Positions 1-8,919 of a stretch of DNA of 64,000 nt are shown here, piece by piece. Within the stretch, counting starts at the first letter, position 1; every line of letters begins with the position of its first letter. Source of the stretch: Petrimonas mucosa. GTDB lineage: Bacteria; Bacteroidota; Bacteroidia; Bacteroidales; Dysgonomonadaceae. Position numbers and translations under genes: made by a program. The notes below the pieces were generated by a model, which saw nothing but the letters and a program-made list of their open reading frames with translations, was not told the origin of the DNA and ran no database searches. Location: assembly GCF_900095795.1 (NCBI RefSeq), contig NZ_LT608328.1, positions 3,093,001-3,157,000 of the forward strand, given 5' to 3'.

Positions 1-852
1 GCAACCCCAAGGGCAAACGTGGGGGAAGCGTCAGGCAAGGGCGTGGACATGATGCTGGAATACCAGAAGAGCTGGAACAAGGACTTCTGGACGTCGGCTC
101 GTGCAAATTTCACCTATGCCACCAGCCAGTACGACATATATGAAGAACCGGAGTACAAGGAACCCTGGCGGTCGCGTGTAGGCCTGTCGCTGAATCAGGT
201 AACAGGCTATATTGCAGAACGGCTCTTTGTAGATGATGAAGAAGCAGCCAGTTCGCCACCTCAATACATTGGCACATCCCAATATGGTGGTGGAGATATC
301 AAATATCTGGATGTTAACCGGGACGGCAAAATCACCGAGGCCGACAGGGTACCCATCGGATATCCCACAGTTCCGGAGATCGTTTACGGGTTCGGAATAT
401 CTGTAGGATTTAAAGGATTCGATTTCTCCACATTCTTCCAGGGTGCGGGCCGGCAATCGTTCTGGATCGATGCAGCCAATACGGCCCCTTTCATCAACGA
501 TGCCCAGATTCTCAAGGCATATGCCAACAGTTACTGGTCTGAAGAGAATCAGGATGTGTATGCCCTCTGGCCAAGATTGAGCACGACACTGATCTCAAAC
601 AACACCGCGACAAGTACCTGGTTTATGCGCAACGCCGCTTTCTTGAGACTCAAGCAGCTTGAGTTCGGTTATACCATCCCCAAACGGGTGACCGACAAGG
701 TCGGAATGAACAACCTCCGATTCTACGTCAGCGGAACCAACCTTTTGCTATTCAGCAAGTTCAAGATGTGGGATGTGGAGATGGCCGGCAATGGTCTGGG
801 CTATCCCATTCAGAGGGTAATTAACTTCGGTTTAAACTTAACTTTTAATTGA
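1..852 (+). CDS. SusC/RagA-type TonB-linked outer-membrane protein, C-terminal part
   Basis: The frame is open from base 1, so the 5' part of the gene lies outside the window. The visible 283 residues are the end of a SusC-like beta-barrel: the calcium-site-like stretch DVNRDGKITEADR, the G(Y/F)PT-VPEI-YGFG strand, FLRLKQLEFGYTIPK and a C-terminal strand ending in an aromatic-Asn pair (TFN). SusC proteins form the gated pore through which oligosaccharides bound by SusD enter the periplasm. The stop at 850-852 is 11 bases before the susD start, so the two form one operon. An internal GTG at 19 is only a coincidental start. Confidence 0.93.
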   Translation, partial: ATPRANVGEASGKGVDMMLEYQKSWNKDFWTSARANFTYATSQYDIYEEPEYKEPWRSRVGLSLNQVTGYIAERLFVDDEEAASSPPQYIGTSQYGGGDIKYLDVNRDGKITEADRVPIGYPTVPEIVYGFGISVGFKGFDFSTFFQGAGRQSFWIDAANTAPFINDAQILKAYANSYWSEENQDVYALWPRLSTTLISNNTATSTWFMRNAAFLRLKQLEFGYTIPKRVTDKVGMNNLRFYVSGTNLLLFSKFKMWDVEMAGNGLGYPIQRVINFGLNLTFN

Positions 853-863
853 GGATTAGCAAT

Positions 864-2798
864 ATGAAAAAACATATCGTTCTTCTATTTGTCGCAATAA
901 TGACGCTGTCTACCTGCAGCGATTGGCTGGATGTTGTACCCGACGGTGTTGCCACCCTGGATATGGCATTCAATTCAAGAACACAGGCGCTGAAATATCT
1001 GGCAACCTGCTACTCCTACATGCCGAAAAACGGTGGGTCCGCCGACCCTGCGACGCTGGGAGGAGATGATATCTGGACCCGAAAGACGACCCACTTCTCC
1101 AACCGGTTCTCGCTTGCCGGTCTCGATATAAGTGAAGGGAACCAGAATGCGACCAACCCCGTGCTTCCTAGATGGAACAACATGTACCAGGCGCTGCGCG
1201 TCTGCAACACATTCCTGGAGAATGTCGACAAGGTCCCCGATCTACAGGCCTGGGAACGGGAACAATGGACCGCAGAGGCCAAGGTATTGAAAGCCTATTA
1301 CCACTTCAGCCTGGTGCAGATGTATGGTCCGGTTCCATTGATCCGTGAAAACATGCCGGTAGATGCAGATGTCTACGCGGTCAAGGTGGAACGTGATCCG
1401 GTGGATGAGTGTTTTGACTATATCGTGGAGTTGCTGGATGAAGCCACCGAGGGGGATATGCTCCCCACATTCGTGCTTGACCCGGCAAGCGACTACGGAC
1501 GCATTACCAAACCGATAGCTCTTTCGCTAAAGGCTAAAGTACTGGTAACTGCTGCAAGTCCCCTGTTCAATGGCAACAACGATCAGGCCACCTTGAAAAA
1601 CCATGATGGCACACCGCTCTTCGATACGACATTCAAACCGGAGAAATGGGAAGCGGCAATGAAGGCCTGCAAGGAGGCCATCGATATCTGTCACGAGGCA
1701 GGGATGATGCTCTACAAATATGAGGATGCAGCTAAAAGATACAACGATACTACGGTATTGAATATCACTCTCCGCAATGCATTCAATCTCAGGTCAAACA
1801 GCGAGATAATCTGGGCAAACACGCAAATGATCTCGATTCCGACCAGCGGAGGGATGATTCATGCTTCCATGCCAAAACTGAATCCGGACTATATCAACAG
1901 TAACGACATCTGTAAATGGCTCGGCATGCCGATCAAAATTGCCGAGATGTTCTACACGGAGAATGGTGTTCCATTGGATGAGGACAAGAACAGAAACATC
2001 GGGGATCTTTACAACCTGAGAACGGCCACATCCAAGGATAGGCTTTACATAAGGCAGGGGCGAACCACCGTGGACATGCATTTCGACCGTGAACCTCGAT
2101 TCTATGCCTGGGTGGGCTTTGATGGAGGAGTCTGGTTCGGTGCCGGACAGTACAACGATAAGGATCCATCCTCATTGCGGTACCTTGCATTCAAGATCGG
2201 TGAAACAGACGGTACCGAAGGGCAGGGGAACTGGACTGGCTATATACCAAAAAAATACATCCCCTACGAAGCCCAGCTGAATGCAATCAATAATATATCA
2301 TCACCCAGCTATGCATGGCCCATCATGCGGCTGAGCGACCTCTACCTGCTATATGCCGAAGCTATCAATGAAGCCGAAGGCCCTGCTGGTGCAAACAGTG
2401 CCGACCTGTTCCACTACATCGACCTGGTTCGTGCCCGGGCGGGGCTGCAGGGAGTGAAGGAGTCGTGGGACAACTATACCAACAATCAGAAGTATACCAC
2501 GCAGGCAGGAATGCGGGAGATCATTCAAACGGAAAGATTGATCGAGCTTGCGTTCGAAGGCCACCGCTTCTGGGATATCCGCAGGTGGAAAACGGCTCCC
2601 AGCGAATACCACACTCCGTTGAAGGGTTGGAACATGATGGTATCAACCATCGACGGTACGGAAGAGGAGGTCAACCGGATGATGTATCAACCGCAGCTTC
2701 TTGCAGAGCAGAAGTTCGGTATCCGTGACTATTTCTGGCCTATCAGGACCAGCGATATCGAGGCGAATCCAAACCTGGTACAAAACATTGGATGGTAA
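864..2798 (+). CDS. SusD/RagB family nutrient-binding outer-membrane lipoprotein
   Basis: 644-residue partner of the SusC encoded just upstream. A lipoprotein signal ends at the lipobox LSTC (Cys about residue 18). The rest has the TPR-rich SusD layout: RVCNTFLENVD, LKAYYHFSLVQMYGPVPLI near the N-terminus, and YLLYAEAINEA, LVRARAGL and IIQTERLIELAFEGHRFWD in the C-terminal half. SusD sits as a lid on SusC and binds the glycan at the cell surface. The open frame extends to a TTG at 849, but ATG 864 starts directly at the signal peptide and is preferred. The family is certain; the glycan is not known. Confidence 0.95.
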   Translation: MKKHIVLLFVAIMTLSTCSDWLDVVPDGVATLDMAFNSRTQALKYLATCYSYMPKNGGSADPATLGGDDIWTRKTTHFSNRFSLAGLDISEGNQNATNPVLPRWNNMYQALRVCNTFLENVDKVPDLQAWEREQWTAEAKVLKAYYHFSLVQMYGPVPLIRENMPVDADVYAVKVERDPVDECFDYIVELLDEATEGDMLPTFVLDPASDYGRITKPIALSLKAKVLVTAASPLFNGNNDQATLKNHDGTPLFDTTFKPEKWEAAMKACKEAIDICHEAGMMLYKYEDAAKRYNDTTVLNITLRNAFNLRSNSEIIWANTQMISIPTSGGMIHASMPKLNPDYINSNDICKWLGMPIKIAEMFYTENGVPLDEDKNRNIGDLYNLRTATSKDRLYIRQGRTTVDMHFDREPRFYAWVGFDGGVWFGAGQYNDKDPSSLRYLAFKIGETDGTEGQGNWTGYIPKKYIPYEAQLNAINNISSPSYAWPIMRLSDLYLLYAEAINEAEGPAGANSADLFHYIDLVRARAGLQGVKESWDNYTNNQKYTTQAGMREIIQTERLIELAFEGHRFWDIRRWKTAPSEYHTPLKGWNMMVSTIDGTEEEVNRMMYQPQLLAEQKFGIRDYFWPIRTSDIEANPNLVQNIGW

Positions 2799-2816
2799 CT
2801 ACTAAATTTTCACATC

Positions 2817-4028
2817 ATGAAGAGTAAAATACTATATACCGTAATTTTTCTTGTCTCAGTTATCTGGACCGGTTGCAAGGAAGAGGGGCGCATTGACTTT
2901 ATCGACATGTCGGCTCCTGCTCCGGGACAGGTAAAAGATGTCGTCGTAATAAACAGACCGGGAGGTGCCGTTTTGAAATACACATTGCCCGAAGACAGAA
3001 ACCTGCTCTATGTACGTGCTGAATATGAGATTAAGCCGGGTGTGATCAGGGAGACAAAGTCGTCGTTCTACAAGGATTCACTGGTTCTGGAAGGGTTTGG
3101 CGTTCCAGATACGTACAATGTCAAGCTCTTCTCTGTAGGCAAAAATGAGAAAGAGTCTGCACCAGTAGTCGTTCAGATTAATCCTACAACAGCTCCAGTG
3201 CAACTGGCAACCAAAAGGTTCAGGGATACCTTTGGCGGTGTGGCCATTGACTTCGAAAATCCTGAGAAAGCAAGCCTCGCCATCGTATTGATGGCAGACA
3301 CGGCCAATCTGGGATACAAGAGCGAATTGATCACCTATTACACCTCCATGCCAAAAGGGACTTTCACCTATCGCGGTGTTGACGGTCTGGATCCGGTGGA
3401 GCATGAGTTCTCCATGTATATCAGGGACCGGTGGGGTAACTACTCCGATACCGTAACCGCTACTGTGACACCCTGGTTTGAGGAGTTCATACCCAAAGTA
3501 ACCTGGAGAGACTACACGCTGCCTGGCGATATTCCTCCGGTAAATGCCAGCTACCCGATTACAAGAATATGGGATGAGGAGTATGGCGTTGACGGCTTCC
3601 ACGGCATGGAAACCCAGATGCTTCCTCATACGCTGACCTGGGACCTGGGAAGAACCGTCAAATTGAGCCGCCTGAAATATTGGCCAAGGGGTCATGCCGA
3701 CGACAGATGGAAACGAGGCCATGCAAAGGTATTCGAAATCTGGGGATCCACTTCGCCCAATCCTTCCGGCGAGATGGACGACAGCTGGATACCGCTCGGT
3801 CGATTCGAATGTGTGAAGCCATCTGGCCCCGGAACACAAATTACACAGGAAGATATCGCTTTTGCGGATGCCGGGATCGAATTTGAATTTGGCGTCACCG
3901 ATTTTGCCCCAAATCCATTTACACCGGTCAGGTATATCCGCTTCAGGACCATATCAACCTATGCCAACGCCTCATTTTCTACCGTCCATATCGTGGAATT
4001 GAGTTTTTGGGGAGAAATTGTAAATTAA
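2817..4028 (+). CDS. DUF4959/DUF5126/DUF5000-type surface lipoprotein
   Basis: 403 residues with a lipobox WTGC near residue 20. The N-terminal part looks like DUF4959 (Fn3-like, about 25-125) and the middle like DUF5126. Residues about 228-402 form a discoidin-like DUF5000 domain (TWRDYTLPGD, DDRWKRGHAKVFEIWGS, LGRFECVKPSG, VRYIRFRT). Such proteins follow susCD genes in many Bacteroidetes loci and are thought to bind glycan at the surface. The gene follows susD by 18 bases. Its stop codon TAA (4026-4028) is part of the TTAA at the left end of the downstream insertion sequence, so the protein end is unchanged by the insertion. Domain names are from memory of the families. Confidence 0.88.
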   Translation: MKSKILYTVIFLVSVIWTGCKEEGRIDFIDMSAPAPGQVKDVVVINRPGGAVLKYTLPEDRNLLYVRAEYEIKPGVIRETKSSFYKDSLVLEGFGVPDTYNVKLFSVGKNEKESAPVVVQINPTTAPVQLATKRFRDTFGGVAIDFENPEKASLAIVLMADTANLGYKSELITYYTSMPKGTFTYRGVDGLDPVEHEFSMYIRDRWGNYSDTVTATVTPWFEEFIPKVTWRDYTLPGDIPPVNASYPITRIWDEEYGVDGFHGMETQMLPHTLTWDLGRTVKLSRLKYWPRGHADDRWKRGHAKVFEIWGSTSPNPSGEMDDSWIPLGRFECVKPSGPGTQITQEDIAFADAGIEFEFGVTDFAPNPFTPVRYIRFRTISTYANASFSTVHIVELSFWGEIVN

Positions 4029-4041
4029 CCCACATTGCAGC
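4025..4041 (+). repeat. Left terminal inverted repeat of the IS with flanking TTAA
   Basis: TTAACCCACATTGCAGC, perfectly complementary to 6107-6123. The first four bases may be target duplication. They contain the TAA stop of the upstream lipoprotein gene. The last base is also the first base of the transposase stop codon (read on the minus strand). Confidence 0.92.
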
Positions 4042-5933
4042 TAACCGGAGCTAATTCCCTGTATCCCTGCGTATATATTTTTTTCAAGGTTCAATTGGGG
4101 GACTACAGATTTTTTCCTGATAAATGGTTTTTCATCGTATCCCAACACCTTATATATGATTCTTACTTTGGATTCAGGGAGTGAACATTTTCTAATCGAC
4201 ACACACTCTTCATCGGTATTTACCATGTGCGTTGTCACCATTTTCTGCGTGTTCATGATCCGGACAATCTCTCTCCACTCATGGGTAATCCCAAATTGTT
4301 TCAGTTTGAAACGGATCGTGCTTACCAGCTGGTAGGCCAACAGCCCGAGGTGAAGATGAGCCATTGTCGCCTCATCCGTTTTATGAAACACGGGACGCAG
4401 GTTCAGATCAGTCTTCAGGCAACGAAACGTCGACTCTACTTCTCTTATAGTGTTGTAAATCAGCCAGGTGATCTCCTCTCCATGTACCGACAGGGAAGTA
4501 CGCAAGAAGTATTCCCCATGTCTTGATTCGCTCTTTGCCTCGATTCTCTCCCAGGATATGGATGTGGCATGAATCCCCCTTTCGTCGGGCTCCACATGGA
4601 TCTGATACAGGCGGTGTACCGAAGGGTATTTTTCCTTTAGCCGGCCGATGCGTTCCCACACCTTTTCAAGCTTTTTGGTGCCTCCTTTCTTTTTCAGGGC
4701 TTCGGCTGCCTGGCTCAGTCCACATTCAAAGGCCCGCGTGAAACGGTTTTCCATGGACGCTTCCTTGAGACCCTTGCTATAGCTCTTCACCTTGTAGAAG
4801 CTGTCACTTTCGCCATCCACTTCTACCTGACTGATCTCGATGAGCTGGTTGGATTTATCCCGTATTTCCACAGGGGAAAGGCTTGTTGCACGGTATTCTT
4901 TGAGTTTACCCCGTGAGACACAGATGTAGTCGAAGGATTCCTCTTTCAATATCTTCAGGTTATCATTCGTGGCGATGCCGGCATCCATGACCACCACCTG
5001 CTTTTTATCGGATCTCCCCCTATGGGATTTCATCTTGTCAAGAATATATTGCAGGCTTTCAGGATCAGTCATGTTGCCTTCAAAGATTTGTGACTCCTTC
5101 AGGAAACCTTCCGGGTTGACCACCACAGCCAGCACCACCAGTCTGGTATCGTTACGCTTTTCCTTGCTGCGCCCGAACTTAGCTATCCGACTCTCTCGCA
5201 TGGTTCCCTCAAAATAGGTATTTGTTAAATCATAGATGATAATCTTGTCATCCAAGGAAAAAAGATCGTTCGTGCGGTTAGAAAAATGACGTTCCAAGCC
5301 ATCCTTCTCACCATAAAGCCGGTGAGCCATCTGGTAAAGCTTATCTTTGGTGATGGCCGAAGGATCAACCCCGGTCAGTTCACAAAGCGCCGAGTTCTCC
5401 TTCAACCAACGGCTGGTTTTATACTCCGATGCGGGGTAAACAGCCCGGGCGATGATCTGGGTTAAAGCAAGGGCGATATCTTGTTTCTCCCAGCCGAAAG
5501 TCTCTAAATACTCCGGCAGGAGCAATTGGCGGCAAGCTTGAAGACAAAGCCATTCGCCACCAACCTCCCGGATATCACTGTTCGTTGTCCTGTCAATGTA
5601 CACTTGCTCGATACCAGCCGCCTTCTTCTTTGCCTTTTCTATCTTTTGCGCTTCATGGAGTAGTCCCACGTATTTCGTGCACAGGGCTTCCACCTTGTCA
5701 TCACGAAGCGATGAGATGATGAATGTTTTGCCCTCGAAGTAAACCTGGTTGATGCGTTGACAGAGAAAGGGAATCTTTTCAGGTGGAAGAACTGATTCCA
5801 GGTCACCCAAAGAGAGCAGCGTGCGATTACGGATGAAGCGGCCTTCCCGGTAGCTCTCACACAACCGGTAATGGGTATACTCATGGCCCCCATCCTTTTG
5901 CTTTATGCTTGTCTTGAAAAACATACAACGCAA
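4041..5933 (-). CDS. IS1634-family transposase
   Basis: 630 residues, full length for this DDE transposase family of the IS4 group. An N-terminal region about 1-100 contains the short HEYTHYRLCESYREG stretch common to the family. The catalytic core shows Asp in IIYDLTNTYFEGT (about residue 235), a second Asp in VVMDAGIATNDN (about 315), and a Glu in an E-x6-K block (EVESTFRCLK, about 515). It should cut and paste the element that encloses it. No frameshift or internal stop is seen, so the transposase is probably functional. The start is 186 bp inside the right end; a gap this long could hold the promoter. Confidence 0.93.
   Translation of the reverse strand: MRCMFFKTSIKQKDGGHEYTHYRLCESYREGRFIRNRTLLSLGDLESVLPPEKIPFLCQRINQVYFEGKTFIISSLRDDKVEALCTKYVGLLHEAQKIEKAKKKAAGIEQVYIDRTTNSDIREVGGEWLCLQACRQLLLPEYLETFGWEKQDIALALTQIIARAVYPASEYKTSRWLKENSALCELTGVDPSAITKDKLYQMAHRLYGEKDGLERHFSNRTNDLFSLDDKIIIYDLTNTYFEGTMRESRIAKFGRSKEKRNDTRLVVLAVVVNPEGFLKESQIFEGNMTDPESLQYILDKMKSHRGRSDKKQVVVMDAGIATNDNLKILKEESFDYICVSRGKLKEYRATSLSPVEIRDKSNQLIEISQVEVDGESDSFYKVKSYSKGLKEASMENRFTRAFECGLSQAAEALKKKGGTKKLEKVWERIGRLKEKYPSVHRLYQIHVEPDERGIHATSISWERIEAKSESRHGEYFLRTSLSVHGEEITWLIYNTIREVESTFRCLKTDLNLRPVFHKTDEATMAHLHLGLLAYQLVSTIRFKLKQFGITHEWREIVRIMNTQKMVTTHMVNTDEECVSIRKCSLPESKVRIIYKVLGYDEKPFIRKKSVVPQLNLEKNIYAGIQGISSG
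4078..4107 (+). repeat. Subterminal direct repeat, left copy
   Basis: Seven T, CAA, then TCAATTGGGGGACTACA. It matches 5952-5980 in the same orientation with one gap and a few changes, sharing an uninterrupted TGGGGGACTACA. This copy lies inside the 3' end of the transposase gene. It could be a transposase-binding site, but the same-direction layout is unusual for one. Confidence 0.6.
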
Positions 5934-5951
5934 AAGTAATCAAGGGATACG

Positions 5952-5980
5952 TTTTTTTCAACATCAAATGGGGGACTACA
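5952..5980 (+). repeat. Subterminal direct repeat, right copy
   Basis: Seven T, CAACA, then TCAAATGGGGGACTACA, 18 bases upstream of the transposase start. It is the partner of 4078-4107. The position before the start codon would also suit a control site for transposase expression. Confidence 0.6.
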
Positions 5981-6106
5981 TTCGTGTTTTAAAATAAACC
6001 GACATTGAATATCAGCCTGATACAAAAATTTATGGTCAGCAAACAGACGTAAAACAAGCGGATTTAACGTAAATAGAGGGTAAGTTTAACTTCTATTTAT
6101 AATCGT

Positions 6107-6123
6107 GCTGCAATGTGGGTTAA
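6107..6123 (-). repeat. Right terminal inverted repeat of the IS with flanking TTAA
   Basis: GCTGCAATGTGGGTTAA, exact complement of 4025-4041. Sixteen bases separate it from the start of the next lipoprotein gene, which matches the short spacing expected in the uninterrupted operon. Confidence 0.92.
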
Positions 6124-6139
6124 GAAAAACTAAAGAGTT

Positions 6140-7372
6140 ATGATGAAGAATAATATACTGTTTATCATCTTTATCGTGGTCATTGGGGTATGCACCGGTT
6201 GTGACAGTCAGACCGACATCTATGAGAAGTACATCGTCCCCAACGGACTGATATATCCGGGACCTGCACAGAACCCGGTTGCATATCCGGGAAACAAGCG
6301 GATAAAGATATCCTGGCTGAGAGGTACTGATCCCAGGGTGCAGACGGCAAGAATATTCTGGAACAATTATACCGACTCGGTAGAGTTTATTGTCCCTGCT
6401 GATGTGGATACCGTATCCTATATTATCGACCCGATTGACGAAAATACCTACTCCTTCATGATCCATACCTATGACAACGAAGGCAACAAATCCATACCCA
6501 TCGAGGTATTGGGAGCAGTCTATGGCGATAATTACAGAAACCTGCTGACTAACCGGTTACTGAAGAGCACCTATTACGATGGGCTGGATTTGAAACTCAA
6601 CTGGGGAGTGGCAGGCGATACCGAGGTGGAAACCTTGGTGAACTGGGTCGACACAAATGGCGCGCCCCAAAGCATGGAGGTTGATCCGGCTGAAAGCGAG
6701 ACAGTAGTCCCCAACTTTAACCTGAATGAGCCGTTATCTTACAGCACCATCCACAAACCGGACTCGCTGGCGATCGATATGTTCCAGGCGACACCAAGCG
6801 AAAAGATGATCGACCCGGTGATACTGATTCCCAAAAATACCTGGAGAAGCCTGAGTCTGCCAGGCGATATGGGGATGAATGCAAGTTACCCGTTGACGAA
6901 CCTCTGGGACAACAACACCTCCAACTTTATGCACTCGGTAGACCCGGTGACGCTACCTTGTACTTTTACCTGGGATATGGGGTTAAAGGCGAAACTGAGC
7001 AAGATGAGAATCTGGCCGCGGAAAAGCAACGACGACCGCTGGACCAGGGGACATCCGAGACTGTTCGAAATCTACGGATCACTGGAGCCCAACCCTGACG
7101 GCAGCCTCGACGACAGCTGGATCCTACTGGGAAGATTTGAATGTGTCCAACCATCCGGCAACGGGATAGCCACACCCTGGCAGCTCCCCACGTCAGAGGA
7201 CATCGCGTTGTCCGACAACGGGATAGAATTCGAATTTGTACCCAATGATTCGGTAGATCCAAATACAACTGTCCAATATATCCGATTCAGAAGTCTTGAA
7301 CATTTCAACCCCGCGGCTGCTCCACGCATCCTGCTTGCCGAGATCAGTCTCTGGGGGACCTTGGTGAGATAA
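6140..7372 (+). CDS. DUF4998 + DUF5000-type surface lipoprotein
   Basis: 410 residues with a lipobox CTGC near residue 21. Residues about 30-200 fit DUF4998 (GNKRIKISWLRGTDPRVQTARIFWNN). Residues about 233-408 are a discoidin-like DUF5000 domain closely similar to that of the lipoprotein encoded upstream (LPGDMGMNASYPLTNLWDN, DDRWTRGHPRLFEIYGS, LGRFECVQPSG, QYIRFRS). It is the last gene of the susCD operon and is followed by a strong terminator. The IS now separates it from the operon promoter, so its expression may depend on readthrough or on a promoter in the IS. A double ATG (6140/6143) makes the exact start uncertain by one codon. Confidence 0.88.
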   Translation: MMKNNILFIIFIVVIGVCTGCDSQTDIYEKYIVPNGLIYPGPAQNPVAYPGNKRIKISWLRGTDPRVQTARIFWNNYTDSVEFIVPADVDTVSYIIDPIDENTYSFMIHTYDNEGNKSIPIEVLGAVYGDNYRNLLTNRLLKSTYYDGLDLKLNWGVAGDTEVETLVNWVDTNGAPQSMEVDPAESETVVPNFNLNEPLSYSTIHKPDSLAIDMFQATPSEKMIDPVILIPKNTWRSLSLPGDMGMNASYPLTNLWDNNTSNFMHSVDPVTLPCTFTWDMGLKAKLSKMRIWPRKSNDDRWTRGHPRLFEIYGSLEPNPDGSLDDSWILLGRFECVQPSGNGIATPWQLPTSEDIALSDNGIEFEFVPNDSVDPNTTVQYIRFRSLEHFNPAAAPRILLAEISLWGTLVR

Positions 7373-7395
7373 GATCAGTCTTGACCTTATCTCTT

Positions 7396-7440
7396 AACCC
7401 GGCAGGTATCAATTTTCAATACCTGCCGGGTTCTCTTTTC
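7396..7440 (+). terminator. Rho-independent terminator of the first sus operon
   Basis: Perfect 14-bp stem AACCCGGCAGGTAT / ATACCTGCCGGGTT (7396-7409 and 7419-7432) with a 9-base loop, followed by CTCTTTTC. It lies 23 bases after the last lipoprotein gene. Confidence 0.9.
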
Positions 7441-7505
7441 AGGTAGTCGGTTGACTCCCTGCGCAGAAGTGTGCGCCACCGGGAAAAACAATAGTACAAT
7501 TTTCT

Positions 7506-7536
7506 TTTGCCGTGTTTACAAATTTCCTTAAATTTG
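7506..7536 (+). promoter_or_regulatory. Bacteroidetes sigma-ABfr-type promoter
   Basis: TTTG (7506-7509), 19 bases, then TAAATTTG (7529-7536), an exact match to the TTTG-N19-TAnnTTTG pattern. The predicted RNA starts about 23-25 bases before the downstream ATG. Confidence 0.75.
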
Positions 7537-7565
7537 GGCCGATAATCCTGTAGAACCTATCGACA

Positions 7566-8816
7566 ATGGCAATGAAAGGCATACTTACCGCTATCCTGCT
7601 CTCTATCTGTTTACTCTCCCCGGCACAGGAAAAATTCAAAGAGGGATATATCGTCAATAACCGGCACGAGAAAATTCCCTGCCTCATCAGAAATAGCGGA
7701 GATGAAGAGTCTACTCAATATTTTGAATACCGATTAATGGGGAGTAAAACAACCCAGAGAATCGAATTGTCTACAGTTGAAGAGTTTGGCATTGAGGGAG
7801 AATTCAAATGTATCAGGGCGCTGATATCCATCGACATGTCGCCCGACCGGATAAAGAGCATCAAAGATACCGTACCCCAGTGGGAAAAGGGACACGCTTT
7901 CCTCCACGTGCTGTTTGAGGGGGAACTGGCATCGCTATATTCCTACAATGACCATGGCACGCCCCTCTTCTTTTTCAGCCTGGAAGATTCGGATATCGTC
8001 CCGCTCGTTTATAAAAGGTATCAGGTTGAAACTTCACCCAATATCATCCAGCAAATATTGTACAACAACATGTTCAGGGATCAGCTCGATTTTCACCTGG
8101 CTTGCAACGGCAAAAAAAGCACCGACAGGATCGGCTACTCGAAAAAACAGCTGGTAAGGTATTTTGAAGAGTTCCACAAATGCAGGAACAGCAGCTACAC
8201 CCTGTACCGGAGTGCCCAGACAAGAAAAGGGATACTGTTGTTGAAGCCGGGCATCGGTGTCGGCAGCATGGCACTCGACATACAGAATACAATTGATGCA
8301 GCCCCGAAGATCCGCTTCGACAAGGAGAGCAGCATCGGTTTCGGAATCGGTGCAGAGTATATTTTTCCGTTCAACCGATACAAGTGGGCATTTTTTGCCG
8401 AAGCCAACTACCTGACATACAAAACAGGCAACATTACCGTTGGCAACGAGAAGAATCCGCCCATGTACAGCGGTTATGCCGTAGATTACAGATCGGTGGA
8501 ACTCCCGGTAGGCATAAATTATTATATGAATCTCGACAGGAACAACCGGCTCTTTGTCAAGGCAGCCTTCGTGCCCTATATCATTAGATCAGGATCGCAT
8601 ATCGATTTCAGCGATAGCTACCGGGAAGAGTTCTCCGCCTCCTCCCATACGATGTTTGGTATCGGATACAACTACCGGTCACTGGGGATGGAGTTTGACT
8701 ACTATACCCCGACCAACGTTACGCAGAACATCTACAAGCGAAGCTCCAATCTGGTACGAATTGCCTTGAAGGCATCCTATGCTTTCCAATTGTTTAGCGA
8801 TCGGGGCAAGAGATAG
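7566..8816 (+). CDS. Uncharacterised outer-membrane beta-barrel protein
   Basis: 416 residues with a signal peptide (cleavage near SPAQ, about residue 19). Residues 20-215 are a soluble region of a type seen in Bacteroidetes only (FKEGYIVNN, FEYRLMG, VEEFGIEGEFKCIRA). Residues about 220-416 have the alternating, aromatic-ended strands of a small barrel (FGIGAEYIFPFNRYKWAFFAEANY, ELPVGINYYMNL, FGIGYNYRSLGMEFDYYTP). It is a single-gene unit with its own promoter and is followed by an ECF sigma factor gene. No function can be assigned. Confidence 0.75.
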   Translation: MAMKGILTAILLSICLLSPAQEKFKEGYIVNNRHEKIPCLIRNSGDEESTQYFEYRLMGSKTTQRIELSTVEEFGIEGEFKCIRALISIDMSPDRIKSIKDTVPQWEKGHAFLHVLFEGELASLYSYNDHGTPLFFFSLEDSDIVPLVYKRYQVETSPNIIQQILYNNMFRDQLDFHLACNGKKSTDRIGYSKKQLVRYFEEFHKCRNSSYTLYRSAQTRKGILLLKPGIGVGSMALDIQNTIDAAPKIRFDKESSIGFGIGAEYIFPFNRYKWAFFAEANYLTYKTGNITVGNEKNPPMYSGYAVDYRSVELPVGINYYMNLDRNNRLFVKAAFVPYIIRSGSHIDFSDSYREEFSASSHTMFGIGYNYRSLGMEFDYYTPTNVTQNIYKRSSNLVRIALKASYAFQLFSDRGKR

Positions 8817-8919
8817 ATCATTTTACTAACTCTATTTACAATTTATTACTCACAGGATTCATTATATTGACTTTATTTTATTAATTTGCATATTATAAAA
8901 ATGATATTCCCACAAATCA

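Larger units (their letters stand above)
4029..6119. mobile_element. IS1634-like insertion sequence (IS4 group), complete
   Basis: A 2091-bp element bounded by perfect 13-bp inverted repeats (CCCACATTGCAGC at 4029-4041 and its complement at 6107-6119), flanked on both sides by TTAA. It carries one transposase gene on the minus strand and about 170 bp of upstream leader. TTAA is its own complement, so it may be a 4-bp target duplication or part of a 17-bp inverted repeat. The element splits a susC-susD-lipoprotein operon between two lipoprotein genes. The family name comes from the transposase; the ends are read directly. Confidence 0.93.

Noticed and set aside
3078-3839. 253-codon minus-strand open frame opposite the first lipoprotein
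   Set aside because: Cys/His/Trp-rich random-like translation; the plus-strand reading has domain matches.
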